A DNA stretch of 64,000 nt from Mycolicibacterium neworleansense (lineage in GTDB: Bacteria; Actinomycetota; Actinomycetes; Mycobacteriales; Mycobacteriaceae): contig NZ_CWKH01000001.1 of the NCBI RefSeq assembly GCF_001245615.1, positions 3,188,792-3,252,791 on the forward strand. Direction: 5' to 3'. A program made the position numbers and the translations under genes. Shown piece after piece: positions 25,664 through 33,963 of the stretch. Numbering within the stretch: position 1 is the stretch's first letter; every line of letters begins with the position of its first letter. The notes beneath the pieces are model-generated. The model was not told the origin of the DNA. It was given only the letters and a program-made list of their open reading frames with translations, and searched no databases.

Positions 25664-27655
25664 TTGGCCACGGAAAGTCCGGTAACCCCTGCCACGCCGA
25701 CCCTGCGCGAACTCACCGTTCGCGGGATCCTGCTCGGCGGCGCGATCACGCTGGTGTTCACCGCCGCCAACGTCTATCTCGGCCTCAAGGTCGGCCTGAC
25801 GTTCGCCACTGCCATCCCGGCTGCGGTGATCTCGATGGCCATCCTGCGTAACTTCGCCAACCACTCCATCGTGGAGAACAACATCGTGCAGACCGTCGCC
25901 TCGGCGGCCGGCACGCTTTCGGCGATCATCTTCGTGCTGCCCGGGTTGATCATGATCGGCTGGTGGACGGGGTTCCCGTACTGGATCACGGTGGCGGTGT
26001 GCGCCGTGGGCGGCATCCTCGGCGTGATGTACTCGATCCCGCTGCGCCGGGCCCTGGTCACCGGATCTGATCTCCCCTATCCGGAGGGAGTGGCCGCCGC
26101 CGAGGTGCTGAAGGTCGGCGACAGCAGCGGCGGCGCCGAGGAGAACCGCGTCGGTATCCGGGTCATCGCATTCGGCGCATTGGTGTCGGCGGGATTCGGA
26201 CTGCTGGCCAATCTCAAGGTGCTGGCCAATTACGTTGCGGCGTATTTCCGGGTGGGTGCCGGCGGGTCGATGTTCGGCGCGAGCCTGTCGCTGGCGTTGA
26301 TCGGCGTGGGGCATCTGATCGGGATGACCGTGGGCATCGCGATGCTCGTGGGGCTGGTCATCTCGTTCGGAGTGCTGCTGCCGATCCGCACCATCGGGGC
26401 ATTCGGGACCGACGAATCGGTGGCCGACATCATCGACGGCGTGTTCGTCCATGAGGTGAGGTTCATCGGCGCCGGGGCGATCGCGGTGGCCGCGGTGTGG
26501 ACGCTGCTGAAGATCCTGCGGCCGATCGTCAAGGGCATCACCGAGGCGATGGCCTCGGCGCGGGATCGGCGAGAAGGCCAGCTGGTCGACATCACCCAAC
26601 GCGACATCCCGTTCCCTCTCGTGGTGGGCACCGTGGTGGCGATGCTGGTTCCAATTGCCGTGCTGCTGTGGGTTTTCAGTCACGGCACCGTGCTCAACGG
26701 CAGCGCAACCGGGATCATCGTGGCGAGCCTGGTGTTCATCTTCGTCATCGGCCTGGTGATCGCCGCGGTGTGCGGCTACATGGCCGGTCTGATCGGCTCG
26801 TCGAACAGCCCGATCTCCGGGGTCGGCATCCTGACGGTGCTGATCGCCGCGCTGGTAATCAAGCTCGTGTTCGGCCGGGCTGACGATGAGCAGTCGGTCG
26901 CGTTGATCGCCTTCACGTTGTTCGTCGCGGCCATCACCTTCGGGGTGGCCACCATCTCCAACGACAACCTGCAAGACCTCAAGACCGGCCAGCTCGTCGG
27001 CGCCACCCCGTGGAAACAACAGGTGGCGCTGGTGATTGGCGTGTTGTTCGGCTCGGCGATCATCCCGCCGGTGCTCGACTTGATGCAGCGCGCCTTCGGG
27101 TTCCTGGGCGCACCGGGCGCCACCGACCACGCCCTGGCCGCACCACAAGCCGCCCTGATCTCCTCGCTGGCCAAAGGCGTGTTCGGCGGATCCCTGGACT
27201 GGTCACTGATCGGGCTGGGTGCGGCGATCGGAGTGGTGATCGTCATCGTCGACGAAATCCTCACCCGGACTTCGCGATTCAGCCTGCCACCGCTGGCTGT
27301 CGGGATGGGCATGTACCTGCCCATGAGCCTGACCCTGATCATCCCGCTCGGCTCACTGCTGGGCTGGTTCTACAACAAATGGGCCGACCGCACCGGCGGG
27401 AACGTCGAGCGCAAGAAGCGGCTCGGCGTGCTGCTGGCCACCGGCATGATCGTCGGCGAAAGCCTCTATGGCGTGGTCTTCGCCGGGTTCGTCGCCGGCA
27501 CCGGAAGCGACGACCCGTTCGCGATCTTCACCGGCAACGACGGGACGTTGGCTGAAGTGCTCGGGGTGATCGGGTTCGCGGCGGTGCTTCTGTGGCTGTA
27601 CAAACGGACGCGGCAGATCTCGGGGCGCGAGCCAGCCTCGGTTCAGTCGAGTTAG
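25664..27655 (+). CDS. OPT-family oligopeptide transporter
   Basis: This is a 663-residue membrane protein with about 15 hydrophobic segments, matching the oligopeptide transporter (OPT/TIGR00728-TIGR00733) superfamily. Diagnostic blocks are ELTVRGILLGGAITLVFTAA, NVYLGLKVGLTFATAIPAAV, SIVENNIVQTVASAAG and LPYPEGVAAAEVLK. The start is TTG 25664 with AGAGGA about 8 bases upstream. Members carry peptides or metal-chelate complexes by proton symport, but the substrate here is unknown. It converges on the GltS-type gene with a 16-base gap. Confidence 0.9.
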   Translation: MATESPVTPATPTLRELTVRGILLGGAITLVFTAANVYLGLKVGLTFATAIPAAVISMAILRNFANHSIVENNIVQTVASAAGTLSAIIFVLPGLIMIGWWTGFPYWITVAVCAVGGILGVMYSIPLRRALVTGSDLPYPEGVAAAEVLKVGDSSGGAEENRVGIRVIAFGALVSAGFGLLANLKVLANYVAAYFRVGAGGSMFGASLSLALIGVGHLIGMTVGIAMLVGLVISFGVLLPIRTIGAFGTDESVADIIDGVFVHEVRFIGAGAIAVAAVWTLLKILRPIVKGITEAMASARDRREGQLVDITQRDIPFPLVVGTVVAMLVPIAVLLWVFSHGTVLNGSATGIIVASLVFIFVIGLVIAAVCGYMAGLIGSSNSPISGVGILTVLIAALVIKLVFGRADDEQSVALIAFTLFVAAITFGVATISNDNLQDLKTGQLVGATPWKQQVALVIGVLFGSAIIPPVLDLMQRAFGFLGAPGATDHALAAPQAALISSLAKGVFGGSLDWSLIGLGAAIGVVIVIVDEILTRTSRFSLPPLAVGMGMYLPMSLTLIIPLGSLLGWFYNKWADRTGGNVERKKRLGVLLATGMIVGESLYGVVFAGFVAGTGSDDPFAIFTGNDGTLAEVLGVIGFAAVLLWLYKRTRQISGREPASVQSS

Positions 27656-27671
27656 GCGATCTCACAACCCG

Positions 27672-29072
27672 TCACGCACCGCTTCGGTTCGTGTTCCGGC
27701 GGCGCATCCCCCACACTCCCACCAGGACCAGCAAGACGAAGCTGGCGATCGTGAAGGCGGGCAACCCAATTCCGGTGATCAGGGGTACGGACATCGCGGT
27801 GAGCAACCCGCCGCCGAGGATCGGCTCATAGGGCAGCTGCTTGTACCCGTAGTCGTCAGCAGTGCTCGTGCGCCGTTCCGGGTCGACCATATCGGCCAGT
27901 ACGAACCCGGTGGCGACGTTGCCTTGTGACTGTCCGAAATCGGCGATCGCGTGCTCGAACCAATGGGTCGGATGAAATCGGCGTCCCAACCACAGAAGGG
28001 CAACCGTGCTCCACAGCACGCCGATCACGGTGAAGATGAGTATTGCCGGCACATTTGAGCCGAGTACCGTCAAGGACATCGTGCCGATCGCGCACACCAG
28101 CAGCGCGTCCAGTGCGACCGAAGAAATGCCGGCGACCGACCGTTTGTCGATCTTGTGCGCCTGTCCTGTCCTGGTGGCCACCCACTGAACGACGAAGCCG
28201 CCGATCACCGCCAAGGGGAACAGCGGAAAGGTGTCGAAGATGTCCGAGCTGAACAGGTGCGCCGCTGCCCGCAACGACCACAGCAGCCCGACGGCCACCA
28301 GGATCGCCGCAGCGATCAACGCGAAAGCGAACGTGGCCGGATGGATGCCGGCGTCGGAAACGGGCCGCTGATCGGCGGGTGAGACGTGGACGCGGTCGAC
28401 GTCGTAATCCTCGGTGGCCTCGGGAACCGAGTTGCGCATCACTGTCACCTTGGGGCTGCGGACCGCCCACCGCACCAGGGCCGTTCCAACGACGACACCG
28501 GTGATCATGCTGATCGTGGCGAGCGCGAGACCCACGTCGATGAGTTCGGGAGCTCCCGCGTCGGTCAGCAGTTCGCCCATGCCGGCGATCGTGCCGTGGC
28601 CGCCGGCGAACGACATCTCCAGCAGGGAACCGGATTCGGGCGGAAGATCGAAGACGGGCTCGAGCAACAGCAGCACCGCGGCGCCTCCCAAGGCGAACTG
28701 CCCCAGCGACAGGAACGTGCCGAACAGGGCGTGGGGCGCAGCGGCCTGCCACAGTTGCCTGGGCCTGGGCAGCGTTTTGCCGATCATGATCGCGCCGAAC
28801 ACGACGTTGATCATCAGGCCGGGCATCACCCGCCAGACGTCCACGACGGCGCTGGGGAACAGACCGTTCGTCCCGGTGATCCGGCCGAGGACCTGGGGGC
28901 CGAGCGCCAATACGAGGAATCCGGCGACGACGCTGGCCGGGATGTACAACGCCCGCAGAACGCGGATGCGACGCAGCAGCCATCCGGCGATGAACATTAC
29001 GCCCAGGATCGCCATCGCCAGGCCGACTGTTTGAGCGTCGGTCAGCCGCTCGATCATCGCGCGTTCCCCCAT
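27672..29072 (-). CDS. GltS-type sodium/glutamate symporter family protein
   Basis: This is a 466-residue membrane protein with about 12 hydrophobic segments in two inverted halves. It matches the GltS (ESS) family of sodium-coupled glutamate carriers: YIPASVVAGFLVLALGPQVL, the hairpin SFAGGHGTIAGMGELLTD in half one, and IADFGQSQGNVATGFVLADM with DPERRTSTADDYGYKQ in half two. The paired GGHGT and GQSQGN loops are the substrate and ion site. ATG 29072 is used, with ATG 29057 (MIERL) as an alternative. Glutamate transport is family knowledge, not demonstrated here. Confidence 0.85.
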   Translation of the reverse strand: MGERAMIERLTDAQTVGLAMAILGVMFIAGWLLRRIRVLRALYIPASVVAGFLVLALGPQVLGRITGTNGLFPSAVVDVWRVMPGLMINVVFGAIMIGKTLPRPRQLWQAAAPHALFGTFLSLGQFALGGAAVLLLLEPVFDLPPESGSLLEMSFAGGHGTIAGMGELLTDAGAPELIDVGLALATISMITGVVVGTALVRWAVRSPKVTVMRNSVPEATEDYDVDRVHVSPADQRPVSDAGIHPATFAFALIAAAILVAVGLLWSLRAAAHLFSSDIFDTFPLFPLAVIGGFVVQWVATRTGQAHKIDKRSVAGISSVALDALLVCAIGTMSLTVLGSNVPAILIFTVIGVLWSTVALLWLGRRFHPTHWFEHAIADFGQSQGNVATGFVLADMVDPERRTSTADDYGYKQLPYEPILGGGLLTAMSVPLITGIGLPAFTIASFVLLVLVGVWGMRRRNTNRSGA

Positions 29073-29301
29073 CTGCCGCGGGCGTCGTCAGGGCGGAGCC
29101 GCAGCGGGCGCCCGATCACCAACGCACCGCGGGCTCGTCCGGAGTCTTCCACACCGATCGCGGGCAGTCGTGCTGAGCCGGAACCAGTTCAGGTCGGATT
29201 CACGGGGCCGCACACCATGGATCACCGCCGACCGCGGGCGGCACGCGTTATTGTTTGCAGGTTGGGGGCGTGGCCCCTGATGCCCCGGAGGTGGTGACTG
29301 G

Positions 29302-30738
29302 ATGGCCTCGTGGATCCAACGGCAGCTGCGCTGGGCTGCAATGACGTTCGTCGTCGTATTGATGGTGTCGGGTTGTGGCTCGCGCCTTGGCGGCAAGACC
29401 GATTCCTTTGATCCCGCCGTCGTGGCGGGCATGCGCGTCACCGAAGGGCCGTCGGGGCTACGGGCAGGGGCGCCGAAACCGGCACGCACGGCGAAGGGCA
29501 CCGATGGGGGTTCTGTCGACGTCCTTGCCGCACAAGCGGTCAGCGACGTCGAAGACTATTGGAAGGGAGCCTGGGGCGATGCCTTCCCGGGCACGTTCTC
29601 CCCTGTGCAGCAGCTCATTTCGTGGGATTCCGAAGCCCGGGGCGGATCCTTCTGCGGATCGGGCACCGTCGGCCTGGTCAACGCCGCCTTCTGCTCAGCG
29701 GACAGTTCCATCGGGTGGGACCGCGGGGTTCTGCTGCCCGGCCTGCGCACGGCGTACGGCGATATGGCCGTCACCATGGTGCTGGCACACGAGTACGGCC
29801 ACGCCGTGCAGTACCAAGCCCGACTCAATTCCCCCAACACGTCGGTACTCGTCGCCGAGCAGCAGGCCGACTGCTTTGCAGGCGCCTATATGCGCTGGGT
29901 CGCCGAAGGAAAATCGCGCCGCTTCACCTTGTCCACCGGTTCCGGACTCAACAACCAACTGGCGGGCATGCTGTCCTTCCGCGATCCCCTGCTCACCGGG
30001 AAGAGGACGCCGGCCGGCGGCGGTGGCGAACACGGCTCGGCGTTCGAGCGCATTTCGGCATTCCAGTTCGGGTTCGCCGACGGCCCGTCGGAATGCAAAC
30101 GCATTGACGCCGCCGAGGTCAAGGGGCGCCGCGGCGATCTGCCGGTCGCCCTGCAGCGGGGGCAGTCGGGTGAATGGCCGGTGTCGGGCGAGTCGGTGAA
30201 ATCCGTCGTCGCGGCGTTGACCATCCTGTTCAAACCGGCCGATCCGCCTGCTCTGTCTTTCAATGTGGCGTCCGCCGCCAAATGCCCGGATGCGCGGCCA
30301 ACGCCTCCGGTGTCGTTTTGTCCGGCCACCAACACCATCGCCGTCGATCTGCCTGCGCTGAAGAAAATGGGCGCTCCCCGCGGCGGGAACGGGCTCTCCG
30401 GTGACAACACCGCCTACTCCGTGCTGATCTCGCGCTACATGCTGGCGCTGCAGCATGCCCAGGGTCTGCCGCTGGATTCCCCCGAGGCGGGGCTGCGTAC
30501 CGCCTGCTTGACGGGCGTGGCGACGGCAAAGCTGGCTCGCCAGGTCAGCACTCCAGACGGCAACACGGTGGCACTCACCGCGGGTGATCTCGATGAGGCA
30601 GTGGCCGGTCTGCTCACCAATGGGTTGGCTGCCTCGGACGTGAACGGGAAGTCGGTGCCGGCAGGCTTTGCCCGCATCGACGCTTTCCGGGCCGGGGTGT
30701 TGGGCGACGTCCAACGCTGTCTTGCGCTGCACGTGTGA
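29302..30738 (+). CDS. Neutral zinc metallopeptidase lipoprotein (YpfJ-like)
   Basis: This is a 478-residue exported lipoprotein with signal LRWAAMTFVVVLMVSGC, whose lipobox is MVSGC. The metallopeptidase motif HEYGH is at residues 163-167 (zinc ligands His163, His167, catalytic Glu164). The downstream block EQQADCFAGAYMRW supplies the third ligand. This is the arrangement in the putative neutral zinc metallopeptidase family (PF04228). The C-terminal half has no recognised domain. The substrate is unknown. The 230-base gap before it (29073-29301) holds no gene. Confidence 0.85.
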   Translation: MASWIQRQLRWAAMTFVVVLMVSGCGSRLGGKTDSFDPAVVAGMRVTEGPSGLRAGAPKPARTAKGTDGGSVDVLAAQAVSDVEDYWKGAWGDAFPGTFSPVQQLISWDSEARGGSFCGSGTVGLVNAAFCSADSSIGWDRGVLLPGLRTAYGDMAVTMVLAHEYGHAVQYQARLNSPNTSVLVAEQQADCFAGAYMRWVAEGKSRRFTLSTGSGLNNQLAGMLSFRDPLLTGKRTPAGGGGEHGSAFERISAFQFGFADGPSECKRIDAAEVKGRRGDLPVALQRGQSGEWPVSGESVKSVVAALTILFKPADPPALSFNVASAAKCPDARPTPPVSFCPATNTIAVDLPALKKMGAPRGGNGLSGDNTAYSVLISRYMLALQHAQGLPLDSPEAGLRTACLTGVATAKLARQVSTPDGNTVALTAGDLDEAVAGLLTNGLAASDVNGKSVPAGFARIDAFRAGVLGDVQRCLALHV

Positions 30739-30782
30739 TTGTGGGAATCACCCTCCGGTCTCGCCGTTTCTGGGAGGCATGT

Positions 30783-30887
30783 TCAGTCGGTCAAGCCCAG
30801 GAGCTTGTGCGGGTTGACCTTCACCACCGTGTGGATCTCCTCGGCGGTGAAATTCAGGTCGAGCAGTGAGCTGATCAGGATGCGCAT
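30783..30887 (-). pseudogene. Possible 3' remnant of an amidohydrolase-family gene
   Basis: A minus-strand frame encodes ILISSLLDLNFTAEEIHTVV, then KVNPHKLLGLTD and a stop. Such an end (helix, then NxxKLLGL) is typical of amidohydrolase or TatD-like C-termini, where a nascent N-terminal barrel should precede it. Upstream sequence in this frame does not look like that barrel, so only about 34 residues of the family remain. It sits between an intact peptidase gene and a frameshifted EEP gene. The call rests on a short motif. Confidence 0.4.
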
Positions 30888-31040
30888 CCTCCGGGCGCAT
30901 AACACTACGCCGCGCGGTCGTAGCCGGCTGCCGGGCGACCACGGCATGGCCGGTCACCATCGTTCGGCCGACTTGTCGGTGGCTTCGCACATACTGTCCG
31001 GCTCGCTGGAGATTCCACGTCGAGCGAGAGGACACTCCCG

Positions 31041-31735
31041 ATGACGCTGCGAATCGCCACACTGAACATCCGCCACGGCGGCAAGAACGCTGACGCACTC
31101 ACCACACGGCTACTGGGGTATGACGCCGACCTGCTCGTGGTCACCGAGTTCCGGGCCAACGACACCGGAGCGCGCCTGGTCACTCGGCTCGAACGCGCCG
31201 GATATGAGACCTCGCATCCCCTGGCAGACCCGAAACAGAACACCGTGCTCATCGCATCGCGCACCCCGATCGACCGGGCGTCGCGCTTCACCCGGGATCT
31301 GCCCGGCCACCACCTGTGGTGCGTCGAGTTCGACGGGACCATCGTGGCCGGCGTCTACCTGCCGCAGGCCCACGCCAAACTCCCCTACTGGGAGGCGCTG
31401 ATCGATCGGGCCCGACGCAGCGAGGTCGACCTGCTCATCGGTGACTTCAACACCGGCAACAACGATCTCGACAAAGACCCCAAGGGCGCGAGGTTCATCG
31501 GGCCCGAGATGCCGGGGCGTCTGATCGCGTCGGGTACGTCGACGTGTGGCGGTCTCTGCATCCGACGGTCCGTGAGTACTCGTGGTTCAGCCGCCCCGGT
31601 GACAACGGGTTCCGCCTCGACTACATCTTCGCCACGCCCGAGTTCGCGCGACGCGTCCGCAGCTGCGAGTTCGACCATGCGCCGCGACTTGCCGGCGAGA
31701 CCGACCACTCAGGGCTGGTCCTGCTGTTGGACTAG
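31041..31735 (+). pseudogene. Endonuclease/exonuclease/phosphatase-family gene with one-base frameshift
   Basis: The first 165 codons encode a clear EEP-fold start (MTLRIATLNIRHGGKNADAL, LLVVTEFRANDTGARLVTRL, LLIGDFNTGNNDLD). The frame then turns to nonsense after LIASG at about 31531-31536. The correct C-terminus continues in the +1-shifted frame: YVDVWRSLHPTVREYSWFSR, FRLDYIFATPEF, and AGETDHSGLVLLLD with the catalytic His. Restoring one G (TCGGGTAC read as TCGGGGTAC) would give an intact protein of about 231 residues. This is either a recent pseudogene or a sequencing undercall in a G run. The metal and catalytic residues are present in both pieces. Confidence 0.8.
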
Positions 31736-31744
31736 CACCCGCCT

Positions 31745-32437
31745 GTGGACAGCGATGTGGCTAATAGGCTGTGCCAGGTGATCGACTGGTTGGCCCGGAT
31801 GGTGGAGCCGCTCAACAGTGCGCTCTTCACGATCGGCACCGATGCAGTCAGCTGGGCCGAGTTCCTCGGCTTTGGCACCGGCGGCCTGTGCGTCGCCCTG
31901 ACGGTCCGGCGCAACATTCTCAACTTCCCCGTCGGGATCGCCAACAACGCGTTCTTCCTCGTGTTGTTCACCTCAGCCAGCCTGTGGGCGGCCTCGGGCC
32001 TGCAGGTGCTCTACATCGCCCTGGGGTTCGCCGGGTGGTGGCAGTGGCTGAGAGGCCGAGCCGACACCGGCACCACCGTGGTGCGCCGCAGCGGTCGAAC
32101 CGAGTTGGCTTGGTGTGCCGTGTTCTTGGTACTCGGTACCGGGGTTCTGTACCTCATCCTGACGGCCGCGCACGACGCGGCACCATTCCTGGACGCGGTG
32201 ACGACGTGCCTGTCGCTGGTCGCGCAATGGCTGCTCAATACTCGGCGGATCGAGACCTGGTACTTCTGGATCGCCGCCGACTGCATCTTCATCCCGCTCT
32301 ACCTCAGCCAGGGTCTGGTCCTCACCGCGGCGGTGTACGTGTTGTTCCTCGGCCTGTGCATCGCGGGGCTGCGCGCCTGGACTCGGCAGCAGGCCCCGGC
32401 CGACGCGGCCCTGCCGGCCGACAGCGCGGCGCGATGA
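31745..32437 (+). CDS. pnuC: Nicotinamide riboside transporter PnuC
   Basis: This is a 230-residue membrane protein with about seven hydrophobic segments and the PnuC signatures: NILNFPVGIANNAFF (substrate motif N-F-P-x-G), LGFAGWWQWLRG, and ETWYFWIAADCIFIPLYLSQ. PnuC takes up nicotinamide riboside by facilitated diffusion, driven by phosphorylation inside. GTG 31745 is used, and GTG 31778 (VIDWLARM) is an alternative. The stop overlaps the next gene's ATG by 4 bases (ATGA), consistent with a functional pair with the kinase NadR. Confidence 0.9.
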   Translation: MDSDVANRLCQVIDWLARMVEPLNSALFTIGTDAVSWAEFLGFGTGGLCVALTVRRNILNFPVGIANNAFFLVLFTSASLWAASGLQVLYIALGFAGWWQWLRGRADTGTTVVRRSGRTELAWCAVFLVLGTGVLYLILTAAHDAAPFLDAVTTCLSLVAQWLLNTRRIETWYFWIAADCIFIPLYLSQGLVLTAAVYVLFLGLCIAGLRAWTRQQAPADAALPADSAAR

Positions 32438-33522
32438 CCGAGTTCCGGCACGGCCTGATGATCGGCAAGTTCTACCCGCCGCGGATCGGGCATCACGAGG
32501 CGATCCGGGATGCCGCGGCACGCTGCGACCAATTCACCGTGCTGGTCATGGCCGCAGCGGTCGAGACGATCCCGCTGGCCGACCGGATGGCGTGGCTACG
32601 TGAGGAGCACGTGGGCGATGCCAACGTGCGGATCACCGGAATCCCTTGTGATGCACCGGTCGACGTGACCGATCAGCGGGTGTGGGCGGCGCAGGTCGCC
32701 GCGATGCGGGCCGGCGTGCGTGCCGCCGGTGCGGCTCCGGGCGTCGATGCGGTGTTCAGCGGCGACGACTATGTCGACGAGCTCGCCCGGTGGTTCGGCG
32801 CCACTGCCGTGCAGACCGGACGCACGGGCAGCAGCACCGCGGTGCGTGGCGATCTCGCCGGGCACTGGCACGAGCTGGCTCCCGCGACGCAGGCGGGTTT
32901 GGTGACGCGGGTTGTGGTGGTGGGCGCCGAATCTTCTGGTACCACGACTGTGGCCGAACAGTTGGCCCGCCACTATGCCGCGCGCGGTGGGGCGTGGGCC
33001 GCGACGCAATGTGTGCCCGAGTACGGGCGTGAGTACACCGAGCTCAAGTGTGCTACCGACCCCGCCGTGGATATCACCGAACTGCAATGGGATGCCAACG
33101 ATTTCGATGTCATCGGACCTGAGCAAACCAGGCTGGAGGAACTTGCCGCGCGCTCGGGTGCTCCGGTGTTGATCTGCGACACCGACGCGTTCGCGACTGC
33201 CATCTGGAAGCGCCGCTACCTCGGCGACGCATCCGGCGGACCTTGGACGGACGTCCCGCCGCGGGCCGTGTACCTACTCACCGATCATGAGGGCGTGCCC
33301 TGGCACGACGATGGGATGCGGGAAGGCGATCTGGCCATCCGCGCCGCGATGACGGGTTGGTTCGCCGATGCGCTCACCGCTGCCGGGCATTCCTGGGTGC
33401 TGTTGACCGGGACGCTTCAGGACCGGATCGATCTCGCAGTGCGCACGATCGAGCCGTTGTTGGAGCTCCGGGCACGGTTCGGGGAGCCGTTGCGGGGGCC
33501 TGGGTTCGAGGGCGCCTCTTAG
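32434..33522 (+). CDS. NadR-like NMN adenylyltransferase/NR kinase
   Basis: This is a 362-residue bifunctional enzyme for salvage of nicotinamide riboside. The N-terminal nucleotidyltransferase domain (residues 1-160) starts with MIGKFYPPRIGHHEAIRDAA, the GxFxPxHxGH motif (here R-I-G-H-H), and GRTGSSTAVRGDL is the ISSTxIR block. The C-terminal kinase domain has P-loop GAESSGTTT (residues 164-172), where the usual Lys is Thr170. ICDTDAFATAIWKRRYLG is the lid and base region. It lacks the N-terminal DNA-binding domain of enterobacterial NadR. The ATG overlaps the pnuC stop, so import and phosphorylation are coupled. Confidence 0.85.
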   Translation: MTEFRHGLMIGKFYPPRIGHHEAIRDAAARCDQFTVLVMAAAVETIPLADRMAWLREEHVGDANVRITGIPCDAPVDVTDQRVWAAQVAAMRAGVRAAGAAPGVDAVFSGDDYVDELARWFGATAVQTGRTGSSTAVRGDLAGHWHELAPATQAGLVTRVVVVGAESSGTTTVAEQLARHYAARGGAWAATQCVPEYGREYTELKCATDPAVDITELQWDANDFDVIGPEQTRLEELAARSGAPVLICDTDAFATAIWKRRYLGDASGGPWTDVPPRAVYLLTDHEGVPWHDDGMREGDLAIRAAMTGWFADALTAAGHSWVLLTGTLQDRIDLAVRTIEPLLELRARFGEPLRGPGFEGAS

Positions 33523-33963
33523 GCACAGTCTAGGGATCCTTTGCTTATCTCAACTGCCACGACGATGCAGCAAAACTAATCACGCTGCCGTCGATGAGCG
33601 CGATATCGGTTCCGGGACGGCTCTCGCCCCGGCGACGGACTCGTTACCGAACCCGGGCAACCTCATTCGCCAATGCCAGAAATTCTGATCGCAAAGGCTG
33701 CAACGGACGAACAACGAGTGGCCGGTTAGCACAACAAGCCCGGAATTACTGCTCACGATGCCTGGTTCGCCGCTTCCCGCCGGCCGAAGTCGTCACGGGC
33801 AGTCAAATGGGTTTGGGGCACACGGTTGTCTTGAAAGCCGGAATGAATGGCGGTCACGCAGCACCTGAAATGGGCGAGGTACATCAGTGACGAGACATGA
33901 TGGCGCACGGCGCTATCCGCGTAAGCACTAGCGGTGAGTGTTCGAAGACGCTGAGCGGCGAGG
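33523..33963. other. Gene-free gap at left edge of accessory region
   Basis: These 441 bases lie between the nadR-like gene and the convergent DUF2357 gene. Short open frames exist on both strands, but none has a ribosome binding site, protein-like composition or family signature. No tRNA, integrase, direct repeat or strong hairpin was seen. Base composition is slightly lower in GC than the flanking housekeeping genes. It probably contains the left boundary of the inserted segment. Confidence 0.4.

Noticed and set aside
33594..33890. 98-residue plus-strand frame in the gap
   Set aside because: No ribosome binding site, mixed codon pattern and no family signature.
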